A stretch of DNA of 64,000 nt from Roseiarcus sp963774195 (GCA_963774195.1 CAVZDY010000003.1:1612001-1676000), one strand, 5' to 3'. Counted from the stretch's first letter, positions 53,844 to 62,499 are shown. Numbers and translations: made by a program. Notes: generated by a model not told the origin, from the letters alone.

Positions 53844-54578
53844 ATGACCTACGAACTCTATTATTGGCCGGGCATACAGGGGCGCGGCGAGTTCGTCCGC
53901 CTCGCGCTGGAGGCCGCCGGAGCGGCTTATATCGACGTGGCGCGCGAGCGCGGGGAAGGCCGCGGCGTCGCCGCGATGACGAAAATCATGAAAGGCAAAG
54001 GCGGCGGGCCGGCCCCATTCGCGCCGCCGTTCCTCAAGGACGGCGACCTGATCGTCTCGCACGCCGCCAACATCCTGCTCTATCTCGGCCCGAAGCTCGG
54101 CCTCGCGCCGCGCCCGAAAGCGCTGATCCCCCTCGCGCACGGCATGCAGCTGACGATCACCGACTTCGTCGCCGAGGCCCACGATACGCACCATCCGATC
54201 TCCAACGCCCTCTACTACGAGGACCAGAAGAAGGAGGCGAAAGCCCGCGCCACGGCCTTTCTCGACGAACGCCTGCCGAAGTTCCTCGGCTATTTCGAGA
54301 GCGTGCTGACCGAGAATCCGGACCGCGCAGGCCACAGCGTCGGCCGCACGCTGACGACAGTCGATCTCTCGCTGTTCCAGCTTTGCGAGGGCCTTAGCTA
54401 CGCCTTCCCCAGGGCGATGGCGAAATTCTCGCGCGACTACCCCGCCCTTGCCAATTCGCGCGAGTCCGTTCGGACGCACGCCGGCGTCGCCGCTTATCTT
54501 GCTTCGCCGCGCCGCATCCCCTTCAACGAATCGGGTATCTTCCGCCACTATCCCGAGCTCGACCGCGACCCGGAGTGA
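53844..54578 (+). CDS. Glutathione S-transferase-like protein
   Basis: 244 residues. The N-terminal thioredoxin-like domain begins TYELYYWPGIQGRGEFVRLALEAAGAAYIDV, with LILSHAANILLYLG-type sequence (here LIVSHAANILLYLGPKLGLAP) corresponding to the glutathione gamma-glutamyl-binding SxxI loop. The C-terminal all-helical domain has DFVAEAHDTHHPISNALYYEDQKKEAKARATAFLDERLPKFLGYFESVL and GRTLTTVDLSLFQLCEGLSYAFP (the N-capping box T-x-x-D). It may detoxify electrophiles; substrate unknown. Divergent from crcB; downstream gene is convergent. Confidence 0.88.
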   Translation: MTYELYYWPGIQGRGEFVRLALEAAGAAYIDVARERGEGRGVAAMTKIMKGKGGGPAPFAPPFLKDGDLIVSHAANILLYLGPKLGLAPRPKALIPLAHGMQLTITDFVAEAHDTHHPISNALYYEDQKKEAKARATAFLDERLPKFLGYFESVLTENPDRAGHSVGRTLTTVDLSLFQLCEGLSYAFPRAMAKFSRDYPALANSRESVRTHAGVAAYLASPRRIPFNESGIFRHYPELDRDPE

Positions 54579-54585
54579 ACGCCGA

Positions 54586-55245
54586 TCAATAGAGGCCGGG
54601 AATGAGCCGCCAGGTGCGCTCCCGATAGGCTTCGTATTGTGCGCCGAACGCCTCGCCGAGCAGGGTCTCCTCGGCTCGCATGCGAGCGATCAGGGGCGGC
54701 AGCAGGCAGGCCGTCAGGATCACCCCAGCCCCCGACCGGAAGGCGAGCGCCCAGCCGAGCGAGCCGACGAGAAGGCCGAGATAGCTGGGATTGCGAATGG
54801 TGGCGTAAAGGCCGTCGGTGACCAGCTGATGGCCTGGCTGGAGCGCGACGAGGCCGCTGAATCGTTCCTTGAGCACGAAGACCGGCGCGATCCGCAACAC
54901 GCCGCCGGCGATGGCGAGCGCCACCCCGAGCCAACGCGTCGCCGCGCCGTCGATCGTCAGCACGTCGAGCCGGTCGGTCAGGGCCGGAACAACGCCGAGC
55001 AGCAATCCGATCACCCCGAAGGCGATCAGCACCCACCGGTTGCCGCGATCCTCCCGCACGCCCGAGCTCACATTGCCCTTGGTGAACAGCGCTGAGACGC
55101 TCAGGGCGAAAATGACGAGCGCGAGCGCGATGAGAGCGGGATGCGACAGGTAGGCCGCGAGGCCGCCCTCCCCGGCCACGGCCAAGGCGAGATAGGCGAT
55201 CGTGGCGATCGCCGTGAAGACGGCCATTTTCAGGCTCAGCGTCAT
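54586..55245 (-). CDS. Isoprenylcysteine carboxyl methyltransferase / phospholipid methyltransferase family membrane protein
   Basis: 219 residues with five or six hydrophobic segments. The C-terminal half has the ICMT/PEMT signature: GHQLVTDGLYATIRNPSYLGLLVGSLGWALAF, then AEETLLGEAFGAQYEAYRERTWRLIPGLY with the RxxxEExxLxxxFGxxYxxY SAM-binding pattern. Such bacterial proteins methylate small or lipid substrates at the membrane; the substrate is unknown. It is transcribed toward, and ends eight bases from, the convergent GST gene. Confidence 0.85.
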   Translation of the reverse strand: MTLSLKMAVFTAIATIAYLALAVAGEGGLAAYLSHPALIALALVIFALSVSALFTKGNVSSGVREDRGNRWVLIAFGVIGLLLGVVPALTDRLDVLTIDGAATRWLGVALAIAGGVLRIAPVFVLKERFSGLVALQPGHQLVTDGLYATIRNPSYLGLLVGSLGWALAFRSGAGVILTACLLPPLIARMRAEETLLGEAFGAQYEAYRERTWRLIPGLY

Positions 55246-55316
55246 AGCGGCCTCATTGGCGAAGCTCAGGATTCACCAATTGTAGACGATTTCCACACGC
55301 CGCGATCCCATCAAAC

Positions 55317-55344
55317 TTGACGGAACATACAGCGAACATATAGG
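55317..55344 (+). promoter_or_regulatory. LexA-type SOS box within a promoter
   Basis: GAAC-ATACAGC-GAAC at 55323-55337 is an exact match to the alphaproteobacterial SOS operator (GAAC-N7-GAAC, equal to GTTC-N7-GTTC on the other strand). It is framed by a -35-like TTGACG (55317-55322) and a -10-like TATAGG (55339-55344) with a 16-bp spacer, so LexA binding would block RNA polymerase. The downstream ATG is 26 bases beyond the -10. Confidence 0.7.
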
Positions 55345-55369
55345 GACTATACATCAAACGCAGGAGGGC

Positions 55370-55477
55370 ATGATGGCTCGTCAGTTGGTCTCTACATTGC
55401 GCGAAATCTGGGAATTGGCGTCGATCGGCGCATTCGTGGCGATGATCGCCATGGCGGCCCGGGCCTTCGGCGCCTGA
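55370..55477 (+). CDS. 35-residue single-pass membrane microprotein under a LexA-type box
   Basis: ATG 55370 (ATGATG) follows a clear CAGGAGGG ribosome-binding site. The peptide has a short amphipathic N-terminus (MMARQLVSTLREIWEL) and one hydrophobic segment (ASIGAFVAMIAMAARAFGA). Its promoter contains a perfect SOS operator, so it should be induced by DNA damage. By size and topology it recalls Caulobacter SidA, a 29-residue SOS-induced membrane inhibitor of division; no sequence homology is claimed. The stop codon lies five bases from an IS630 insertion. Confidence 0.7.
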   Translation: MMARQLVSTLREIWELASIGAFVAMIAMAARAFGA

Positions 55478-55496
55478 TTTCTAGAGCACTGCCCGG

Positions 55497-56063
55497 CTAA
55501 GATGGGGCATATCCGGCGTCGGTGAAGTAGTTTTGGCAGGCCTGTGGGGTGATCTGGTCGAGACAGAGGCCGATGCGATCCCAGAGAGCGGGAACGGTTC
55601 GCTCGGCCGCCTTGCGCAGGTGCGCCTTGAGCTGCGAGAACGCCATCTCGATGGGGTTCAGATCTGGCGAATAGGGCGGCAGCAAGCGCAGTTCGGCTCC
55701 GGCGTCGACGATCCGCTGGCGCACCCCGTCGACCTTGTGGGCGGGCAGGTTGTCCATCACCACAATGTCGCCAGGCTGCAAGGTTGGGACAAGGAAGGTC
55801 TCGACATAGACCAGAAAGGCGTCGCCGTTCATGGGGCCGTCCAGGACGAACGGCGCGATCAGGCTGTTATGGCGCAGGCCGGCGACGAAAGTGGTGGTCT
55901 TCCAGTGCCCCCAGGGCGCCTTGGCCAGCAGGCGCTCGCCGCGCGGGCATCGTCCCCGCAGCCGGACCATCTTGGTGGACGCCCCAGTTTCGTCGATAAA
56001 CACCAGCTTGTCGGGATCCAGGCTGGCCTGAGCCGCCTTCCAGGCTTCACGCGCCTGGGCCAC
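55497..56063 (-). CDS. IS630 transposase, C-terminal catalytic part (orfB)
   Basis: 188 residues in the visible frame; the frame is conserved a little further upstream as KTLHAAEQERPDVAQAREAWKAA, reaching an A8 run at 56096-56103. The DDE triad is intact: LVFIDETGAS, IVVMDNLPAHK and LPPYSPDLNPIEMAFSQLK. It needs the upstream part for DNA binding and lies in the +1 frame relative to it. The stop codon overlaps the inner end of the terminal repeat. Confidence 0.88.
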   Translation of the reverse strand: MAQAREAWKAAQASLDPDKLVFIDETGASTKMVRLRGRCPRGERLLAKAPWGHWKTTTFVAGLRHNSLIAPFVLDGPMNGDAFLVYVETFLVPTLQPGDIVVMDNLPAHKVDGVRQRIVDAGAELRLLPPYSPDLNPIEMAFSQLKAHLRKAAERTVPALWDRIGLCLDQITPQACQNYFTDAGYAPS

Positions 56064-56445
56064 ATCCGGCCGCTCCTGCTCGGCCGCGTGCAGAGTTTTT
56101 TTTATAACTGAGGTCGTACCGTTGGACGAAGCGATCCACCGCGCTGGTCGAGGTCTTCAGGCCCAACTCGTCCTCAATCCGCTGGGCCAGTTCCGCCAAA
56201 CTCAGGTCAGGCTCGGCCTTGATGAGCGCCAGCAGCCACGCTGCGTGCGGCTCCAGTGGCGAGCGGCTCTTGCCCGACCGCGCAGCCGGGGCTGTGCTGC
56301 CGGTCTCGTCCAATTGCTTCTTCCAGCGGATCGCCGACGACGCTCCGACCTTGAAACGGCGAGCCGCGCCGCGCCGTGAATTGCCCTCCGCGATCTCCGC
56401 CACAACCCGCTTGCGATACTCCTCCGAATACGGCCGTCCGACCAT
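56047..56445 (-). CDS. IS630 transposase, N-terminal DNA-binding part (orfA)
   Basis: About 132 residues from ATG 56445 (MVGRPYSEEYRKRVVAEIAEGNSRRGAARRFKVGASSAIRWKKQ), a helix-turn-helix of the winged-helix/Tc1 type, followed by a second helical domain (SLAELAQRIEDELGLKTSTSAVDRFVQRYDLSYKK). The frame then leaves the transposase at an A8 run (56096-56103 on the plus strand as T8). With seven A residues the two parts would be one continuous transposase. Slippage at the run is a known way for such elements to make the full protein; a sequencing error is the alternative. Confidence 0.85.
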   Translation of the reverse strand: MVGRPYSEEYRKRVVAEIAEGNSRRGAARRFKVGASSAIRWKKQLDETGSTAPAARSGKSRSPLEPHAAWLLALIKAEPDLSLAELAQRIEDELGLKTSTSAVDRFVQRYDLSYKKNSARGRAGAAGCGPGA

Positions 56446-56652
56446 GAGCCCCTCCCGAATCAGAGGCTCAATCGACTCACATCCGCACACGTTCGGGAAT
56501 CCGCCCGCTCATCACATTCGATTCATCACAGCCGGGCAGTGCTCTAGGGAGCAGGACCCCGCCCGCCCGCTTGGCGGACGGCGTGCGCTGCTTTATCAGT
56601 CGCGGGCCGGCGGCGATGCGCCTCGGTTATTCCGCGCAGGAGTTTGAAGCGT

Positions 56653-57852
56653 TTGCCGCCCAGGGTCTCCCTCATCGTCGTCGCCGCGGGTCGCGGCTCG
56701 CGCATTGGCGCGGCGACGCCGAAGCAATATCTCGATTGCGCCGGCAAGCCGCTGCTCGCCCACGCCCTCGAAGCGCTCGCCCTGGCGCATGACTTTTGCG
56801 CCGCGACCGTCGTCATTCATCCCGACGATCGCGACGCTTATCAGCGCGTGCTGACGTTTCTGACCCCCGAGGCCGCCGCGCGGTTCAGCCCGCCGGCTTT
56901 CGGCGGCGCGACTCGCCAGCAGAGCGTGCTCGCCGGTCTCGAAGCGCAGAGCGCGACCGCGCCCGATCTTGTCCTCATCCACGACGGCGCACGCGTCTTC
57001 CCATCGCGCGCACTGATCGAAAGGGCCATCGAAGCCGCCGCGACGCATGGCGCCGCCGTGCCCGGCGTCGCGATCAGCGACACGATCAAAGCGATCGACG
57101 CATCCGGCCAGATCCTGTCGACGCCCGATCGCGCCGGGCTGCGCGCGGTGCAGACGCCGCAAGCCTTCCGCTTCGCCCTCATTCTCGACGCCCACCGGCG
57201 CGCGGCGCGCGAAAGGGTTGCGGATTTGACTGATGACGGGGCGGTCGCGGCCTGGGCGGGCCATTCGACTTACGTTTTCGAGGGCGACTCGGAAAACATC
57301 AAGGTGACGACTTCTCGGGATTTGCGCGCGGCGGAGGCGCGATTGATGGAGCAGGCTTCGGACATTCGGGTCGGCCAGGGTTACGACGTGCACGCTTTCG
57401 CGCCGGGCGACGCGGTGTGGCTCGGCGGCGTGCGCATTCCCCATTCGCAAAAGCTGAGCGGCCACTCCGACGCGGACGTCGTTTTGCACGCCCTCGCGGA
57501 CGCCCTCTACGGCGCGCTCGGCGACGGGGACATCGGCGCGCATTTTCCCCCCTCCGACGAGCGCTGGCGCGGCGCCGATTCGTCGATCTTTCTCGCCCAC
57601 GCCGTGGGACGCGTGCGCGCCCGTGGCGGTATCGTCGCTCATCTCGACGTTACGCTGATCTGCGAGGCGCCCAAGGTCGGCCCGCACCGCGAGGCCATGC
57701 GCACGCGCATCGCCGAGATCGCCGGGATCACAATCGACCGCGTCGGCGTCAAGGCGACGACCTCGGAGGGTCTCGGCTTCACCGGCCGCCGCGAAGGGAT
57801 CGCCTCCATGGCGAGCGCGACGATCCGGCTGCCGATCGCTACAACGCGCTGA
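56653..57852 (+). CDS. ispDF: Bifunctional IspD/IspF (MEP pathway)
   Basis: 399 residues from TTG 56653, favoured because AGGAG (56638-56642) is ten bases upstream; a TTG at 56644 is too close to it. The IspD part (1-230) starts with PPRVSLIVVAAGRGSRIGAATPKQYLDCAGKPLLAH and has LIHDGARVF and RAVQTPQAFR. The IspF part (from about 238) starts RVGQGYDVHAFAPGDAVWLGGVRIPHSQKLSGHSDADVVLHALADALYGALGDGDIGAHFPPSDERWRGADS with its zinc ligands (DVH, H) and ends TSEGLGFTGRREGIASMASATI. It catalyses CTP transfer to MEP and cyclisation to MEcPP. IspDF fusions are usual in alphaproteobacteria. Confidence 0.95.
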   Translation: MPPRVSLIVVAAGRGSRIGAATPKQYLDCAGKPLLAHALEALALAHDFCAATVVIHPDDRDAYQRVLTFLTPEAAARFSPPAFGGATRQQSVLAGLEAQSATAPDLVLIHDGARVFPSRALIERAIEAAATHGAAVPGVAISDTIKAIDASGQILSTPDRAGLRAVQTPQAFRFALILDAHRRAARERVADLTDDGAVAAWAGHSTYVFEGDSENIKVTTSRDLRAAEARLMEQASDIRVGQGYDVHAFAPGDAVWLGGVRIPHSQKLSGHSDADVVLHALADALYGALGDGDIGAHFPPSDERWRGADSSIFLAHAVGRVRARGGIVAHLDVTLICEAPKVGPHREAMRTRIAEIAGITIDRVGVKATTSEGLGFTGRREGIASMASATIRLPIATTR

Positions 57853-59746
57853 CTGATTTCGTCGACAGGCTCTCATAGGTCTCGGGGAGCGTTCCTCCCC
57901 AAAACTGCTTGGCGAAAATCGGTCCGGTTCCGGCATACGTCGCCCCGGTCAAATGAACCGGGGTGAAAAAGTGGCTCGGATAGATCGTGATGTCCGCGCA
58001 GCGATATTTTTGGACGGTTTCCGTCAGTCGCGCTGCGCCGGTGAGCTCCCGCGCCATCCCGTCAGCCATGTTGGGCGACTGGTGAATCTCGTCGATGACA
58101 CGCCCGATCAGCGGGTTGCCGCGCTGCGCGTAGACAAAGCCATTGGCGATGACGCCCGGCCGAGCAATCTCGTCTTCCCAACTGGCGAACAGCTCTGGCT
58201 CGAATAGCCAATCTTCCAGCGGCCGGACACAGACGGCGTCGGCGTCGATGGCGAATCCTCCGTGCTGATGGAGAATCTCCCACCGCATCATGTCGGCGAC
58301 CCCTGAGAGCTCGCGCCCCAGCATCGCGCGCATGTGATGCGCGTTCCGCCATCGTATCGATCGCAATTCGTTTTTGCCCCACACCGCGACCCGCCAATCG
58401 GGGTTCTGATCGCGCCACGTATGGATGCAATTGTCCGGACGCTTGTTCTCTTCGCCGATCCAGACGACGTGAATCGTCCGCACGATCTTGGTCTGCTTCT
58501 TGAAGATCGTGACGACCGGCGCTTGCCCATCGGCCGCGGTCAAATCAGGCAAATCGATGTCGGCAAGCGGTTTGAGCGCGGTTTCATCATCCTCCGGCAT
58601 GACTCCTTTGGTCGATAGTTTCTGCCTTGCAAATTCCGCGTTCGCTCCGACCCGGGGAATCATACCCTGCGGCACAGCCTGACTCTCCAGCAGAGCCGTG
58701 GACAATCGCAAGCACTCTTCAAATCGGCCGGTCCAATAGGCGCTCACCGACAATTCGTCGGACAGTCCATAGTCGTAGACCCAGCCCTGAACGAAGAGGC
58801 CGTTCTCTGGCTTCGGGATTTTCTCGCCGCGCTTGGCGAGCTGATACGCTTGCTCGAATCGGTCCTTTTCTCTCAGCAATCGGGCGGCGGCGTGCAAACC
58901 CTCGGCCCGATTGGGCGCGACGTCCGAAGCGCGCAGATAGACCTTCACCACCTCATCGACTGACCGCCCGAGCTCCTGCATCAGCCCTGCCGCACTGAAA
59001 AGGCTCATGAAAACTTCCTCGGCCCAGAACCCCTGCCCTGCCCTGGAGAGGAAATACTTCAGCGCAAGCTCCTTCTCGCCGCCGTCGCGATAGCTCTGCG
59101 CGAGGTAAAACGTGTACCTCGAGCGCATGAATACGTCGATTTCCCTCTCAAGCGCCTCCTTCAATATTTTCGCGTCGTTCAGATACTTTCCGGCCGACTT
59201 GCTCCTGGCGCCCTCGACGCGCGCGGTCATCTTGACGCCGTCGAGATGTCCTGTCGTCGCTTCGGGGCTTGGCGGCTCCAGGAATTCGTGCAGCACCCCT
59301 CGATATCGAAAGGCGATGTTATTTCTGCATAATTGGTTGCGCCGGTAGGCAACGCCCCCCAACGAAATCGCTATCGAGTAAATATCGCGATCCAGCGATC
59401 TCTTCATTTCATCCAAGTCGAGATTCGGATCGATCTCGATCGAATCGTCGGCGTCGATAATGAAGGCGTAATCGACATCAAGAATCTTCCGCAGTTCGGC
59501 CAGGGCGTGGCTGCGATTGAACTCGAAGCTCTTCCACGGCTCGTCGATCACGACCCCTCGAACGCCATGTTTCGAAAGCCATTTTCTGATGATCTTCTGA
59601 GTCCCGTCCGAGGAGCCGGTGTCCTCGACGAAGACGTAATCGACCAACGGCCTTATGCTATCCAAGCATCGCTCGATAACGCCCGACTCGTTCTTAACGA
59701 TCATACAGGCGCCGATTTTCTTCGGACTGCTCGTCATGGGATTCAA
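57839..59746 (-). CDS. Fused glycosyltransferase: GT2 domain plus GT32-like (DXD) domain
   Basis: 635 residues. An N-terminal GT2 domain (about 8-260) has IGACMIVKNESGVIERCLDSIRPLVDYVFVEDTGSSDGTQKII and FIIDADDSIEIDPNL with its DxD, similar to SPBc2-type glycosyltransferases followed by TPR-like helices (FMSLFSAAGLMQEL, LREKDRFEQAYQLA). The C-terminal domain (from about 425) has TIHVVWIGEENKRPDNCIHTWRDQNPDWRVAVW and SGVADMMRWEILHQHGGFAIDADAVCVRP, the GT32 sugar-binding/DXD region. It therefore has two predicted sugar-transfer sites in one chain. GC content and codon use look slightly lower than in neighbours. Its 3' end overlaps ispDF by 14 bases. Confidence 0.82.
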   Translation of the reverse strand: MNPMTSSPKKIGACMIVKNESGVIERCLDSIRPLVDYVFVEDTGSSDGTQKIIRKWLSKHGVRGVVIDEPWKSFEFNRSHALAELRKILDVDYAFIIDADDSIEIDPNLDLDEMKRSLDRDIYSIAISLGGVAYRRNQLCRNNIAFRYRGVLHEFLEPPSPEATTGHLDGVKMTARVEGARSKSAGKYLNDAKILKEALEREIDVFMRSRYTFYLAQSYRDGGEKELALKYFLSRAGQGFWAEEVFMSLFSAAGLMQELGRSVDEVVKVYLRASDVAPNRAEGLHAAARLLREKDRFEQAYQLAKRGEKIPKPENGLFVQGWVYDYGLSDELSVSAYWTGRFEECLRLSTALLESQAVPQGMIPRVGANAEFARQKLSTKGVMPEDDETALKPLADIDLPDLTAADGQAPVVTIFKKQTKIVRTIHVVWIGEENKRPDNCIHTWRDQNPDWRVAVWGKNELRSIRWRNAHHMRAMLGRELSGVADMMRWEILHQHGGFAIDADAVCVRPLEDWLFEPELFASWEDEIARPGVIANGFVYAQRGNPLIGRVIDEIHQSPNMADGMARELTGAARLTETVQKYRCADITIYPSHFFTPVHLTGATYAGTGPIFAKQFWGGTLPETYESLSTKSVSAL

Positions 59747-60021
59747 CGCCCCGACAGCACACGTAGAAACGATCGCTTTTCCCAGCCGAAAGGGATTGGA
59801 TCGCTACGAAACGGCGCGACAACATACCAATACGAAAACAATCCGCCTACCCCTGTCAGAAGCACAGCGCCTGCTCATCCGGTGTATTCCTAGCGTCGCG
59901 GATCGCGCCCAACCGGAGGGGAAATCCCTGCTTTTGCGTTCTGGCCAGCAGGCTGGACTCCGAAGCGGCCCAGACTAAAATCAAGCCGGAAATGCCGTCA
60001 CGTTACCGGAAGCGAGCGGCG
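59747..60021. other. 275-bp intergenic region without a gene
   Basis: Separates the divergent GT2/GT32 and phosphoribosyltransferase genes. The first 120 bases are relatively AT-rich (for example AACATACCAATACGAAAACA), as expected for a promoter region. I found no hairpin with a T-run, tRNA or known operator. Confidence 0.4.
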
Positions 60022-60681
60022 ATGACCTTTCTCGATCGCACGGACGCCGGCCGCAAGCTGGCGGCGGCCCTGAATTCCTGGAAAGATCAGAATCCCGTCG
60101 TGCTGGCCCTACCGCGCGGCGGGGTAGCGGTAGCCGCGCCGATCGCGGCCGCCCTCGCGGCCCCCCTCGACATCGTTCTCGTCAGGAAGATTGGGGCGCC
60201 GTCGCACCCCGAGCTCGCCATGGGCGCGGTCGTCGACGGCGACGAACCGGTCGTCGTGCGCAACGACGAGGTCATCCGCGCAGCGCGCGTCACGCCGCAA
60301 CAATTCGAGGAGGAGCGCATCCGGGCGCTCGCCGAGATCGAGCGGCGACGGCGACTGTTTGTCGGCGACGCCGCGCGCGCGCCGATCAATGCGCGTTCGG
60401 CGATCGTCGTCGATGACGGCGTCGCCACCGGCGCCACTGCGAGGGCGGCGCTGCGCGCTATCCGCCGACGGGAGCCGCGCTCCCTGACGCTCGCCACGCC
60501 CGTCGCCGCGCCGGATGCGCTCGCCTCGCTGCGCGCCGAAGCCGACGACATCGTTTGTCTCGAGGCGCCGGCATATTTCGAGGCGGTCGGCGCCTTCTAC
60601 GCGGACTTTCGCCAGCTCGATGACGACGACGTCGCCGCCATTCTCGCCGCCCATCGGTCCGGGAGCCGCGCGCCGCCCTGA
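60022..60681 (+). CDS. Phosphoribosyltransferase-family protein (PRTase type I)
   Basis: 219 residues from ATG 60022 (MTFLDRTDAGRKLAAAL). Features: PVVLALPRGGVAVAAPIAAALAAPLDIVLVRKIGAPSHPELAMGAVVDG, a helical insertion (FEEERIRALAEIERRRRLF), and the PRPP-binding loop AIVVDDGVATGATARAALRAI. This subgroup (FLDRxxAGxxLA ... LPRGGVPV ... KxGxPxxPExAxGA) is widespread and uncharacterised, often near hydrolases or stress genes; its substrate base is unknown. Confidence 0.88.
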   Translation: MTFLDRTDAGRKLAAALNSWKDQNPVVLALPRGGVAVAAPIAAALAAPLDIVLVRKIGAPSHPELAMGAVVDGDEPVVVRNDEVIRAARVTPQQFEEERIRALAEIERRRRLFVGDAARAPINARSAIVVDDGVATGATARAALRAIRRREPRSLTLATPVAAPDALASLRAEADDIVCLEAPAYFEAVGAFYADFRQLDDDDVAAILAAHRSGSRAPP

Positions 60682-60761
60682 CATTGGCGCCGATTATGCG
60701 CTAAATTACCGGCGAGGCTGTGGATCGCAGCTTGCCGAGCGAGCCGATCGAGGAGTGAGCC

Positions 60762-61871
60762 ATGCGCTGGTCGCTGACGATAGGCCGCTTCGGCGAAACC
60801 GCCGTGAAGATTCACGTCACCTTTCTGCTGCTGCTCGCCTGGATCGGCTTCAGCGCCTGGCGCCAGCAAGGCCCGATCGCTGCGCGCGACAGCGTCGTCT
60901 TCATCGTGCTGCTCTTCGTCTGCGTCCTCCTGCATGAGTTCGGCCATATCCTCGCGGCGCGTCGGTTCGGCATCAAGACGCCCGAGGTCACGCTGCTGCC
61001 GATCGGCGGCGTCGCCAGCATGCAGAGCCTGCCCGAGAAGCCGCAGCAGGAACTGATCGTCGCCATAGCTGGCCCCGCGGTGAATTTGGCCATCGCGATC
61101 CTTCTGCTCATCATCGTCGGCGGGATCGGCGAAGCGGATTTCGCCGGGCTGGACGATCCTCGCCTTTCGTTTCTTGCACGCCTCGCGGCGGCCAATCTCT
61201 TCCTCGCAGTCTTCAATCTCGTGCCGGCGTTTCCGATGGACGGCGGGCGCGTTCTGCGCGCGCTGCTCGCGATGCGCTACGGTCAATTCAAAGCGACGCA
61301 AATCGCCGCCTCGATCGGGCAAGCCTTCGCCTTCGTCCTCGGCTTCCTCGGTCTCTTCGGCAATCCCTTGCTGATCTTCGTCGCCATCTTCGTCTACATC
61401 GCGGCGGCCGCGGAGGCGCAAATGACCGCGGTGCATGAATCGGCGCGCGGGCTCACCGTCGCAGAGGCGATGGAGACGCGCTTCACGGCGGTGCCGGCCG
61501 CCGCCAAGCTCTCCGAGGCGATCGACACCTTGCTCGCCACCGCGCAACAGGATTTTCCCATCGTTGACGCCTACGGCAAGCCGGTTGGCCTGATGATGCG
61601 TGAGGACATTCTCGCAGCGCTCAAGGACCACGACGGCAATGCGGCGATTGCCGAATTCATGCGCGCGCCCATCGAGACGGTGCGGGCGAACTCGCCCCTC
61701 GAAAGCGCCATCGACCGCCTCTACCAGCAAGATGGCGCCGGCCAGTGCGTGGTCGATCGCGACGGCGCGCTCGTCGGCTTGCTGACGCGCCAGAATCTCG
61801 CCGAGTTGATGATGATCAAGTCGCTGCGGCCCGATTGGCGCTTCAACCGCGCTTCGCGCGTCGCCGACTGA
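60762..61871 (+). CDS. Site-2 protease (M50) with C-terminal CBS pair
   Basis: 369 residues, six membrane segments then two CBS domains. The zinc motif is VLLHEFGHILAARRFGI (HExxH, near residue 65) with the third ligand in NLVPAFPMDGGRVLRALLAM (the NxxPxxxxDGG motif). The CBS pair (about 225-365) has LTVAEAMETRFTAVPAAAKLSEAIDTLLATAQQDFPIVDAYGKPVGLMMREDIL. It cleaves membrane-embedded proteins; the CBS pair may sense adenylate ligands. It follows the PRTase gene by 80 bp on the same strand. Confidence 0.92.
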   Translation: MRWSLTIGRFGETAVKIHVTFLLLLAWIGFSAWRQQGPIAARDSVVFIVLLFVCVLLHEFGHILAARRFGIKTPEVTLLPIGGVASMQSLPEKPQQELIVAIAGPAVNLAIAILLLIIVGGIGEADFAGLDDPRLSFLARLAAANLFLAVFNLVPAFPMDGGRVLRALLAMRYGQFKATQIAASIGQAFAFVLGFLGLFGNPLLIFVAIFVYIAAAAEAQMTAVHESARGLTVAEAMETRFTAVPAAAKLSEAIDTLLATAQQDFPIVDAYGKPVGLMMREDILAALKDHDGNAAIAEFMRAPIETVRANSPLESAIDRLYQQDGAGQCVVDRDGALVGLLTRQNLAELMMIKSLRPDWRFNRASRVAD

Positions 61872-61961
61872 ACGTTTTCCAGCCCCCAGGAACCAAGGGC
61901 GGATTGGCGTGTTGGTGTTGAGCGCGTTCAATGCGCGCCGACAACGCCAAGGAGTCCTTTT

Positions 61962-62499
61962 ATGAACAGGATGTTCCTCTTGACGGCTGCGTGTTGGCTC
62001 GCGTGGCCTGCGGTCGCCGCGACGCTCAGCGAAAGGTCCGGCGTCAACGCCGCGCTCGGCGTCGCGCCGACGAAACAGGACTTCGTGCAGGAAGTCGCCT
62101 TGAGCGACATGTTCGAGATCCAGTCCAGCCAACTGGCGTCCGACCGGCTGAATGGCCCAGGCAAGGACTTCGCCAACGACATGATCAGCGATCACACCAA
62201 GACGTCCGATCAGCTTTCTACCCAGGCCAAGGCGGCCAACATTCCCGTGCCGACAGCGATGGACGCCACGCACAAGAAGTTGCTCGACACGCTATCGAGT
62301 TCTCGACGGCGACGCTTTCAAGAAGCGCTACTTCGAAGACCAGGTCGCCGCCCACAAAGACGCCGTTGCGCTGTTCGAGCGCTATGACAAAGGCGGCGAC
62401 AACGTGCAGCTGAAGACTTGGGCTGACCAAACGCTGCCGACGCTTCGCAATCACCTCGAGATGGCGCAAAACCTCGACAAACAGAGCGCCAACCCGTAG
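61962..62499 (+). pseudogene. DUF4142 exported protein, frameshifted
   Basis: A signal peptide (NRMFLLTAACWLAWPAVAA) is followed by the DUF4142 ferritin-like helical domain: FVQEVALSDMFEIQSSQLASDRLNGPGKDFANDMISDHTKTSDQLSTQAKAANIPVP and HKKLLDTLSS. At 62301 the frame breaks into Arg-rich sequence, while one base on the next frame gives LDGDAFKKRYFEDQVAAHKDAVALFERYDKGGDNVQLKTWADQTLPTLRNHLEMAQ up to TAG 62497-62499, the rest of the domain. Deleting one T at 62300/62301 gives a normal 178-residue protein. Family role unknown (periplasmic, stress-linked). Confidence 0.85.

Larger units (their letters stand above)
55484..56544 (-). mobile_element. IS630-family insertion sequence
   Basis: Terminal inverted repeats GAGCACTGCCCGGCT (55484-55498) and AGCCGGGCAGTGCTC (56530-56544) are exact over 15 bases and flanked by TA on both sides (55482-55483 and 56545-56546), the IS630/Tc1 target-site signature. 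The 1061-bp element carries a two-part transposase on the minus strand. It landed directly behind the SOS microprotein gene and before ispDF. Confidence 0.93.
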
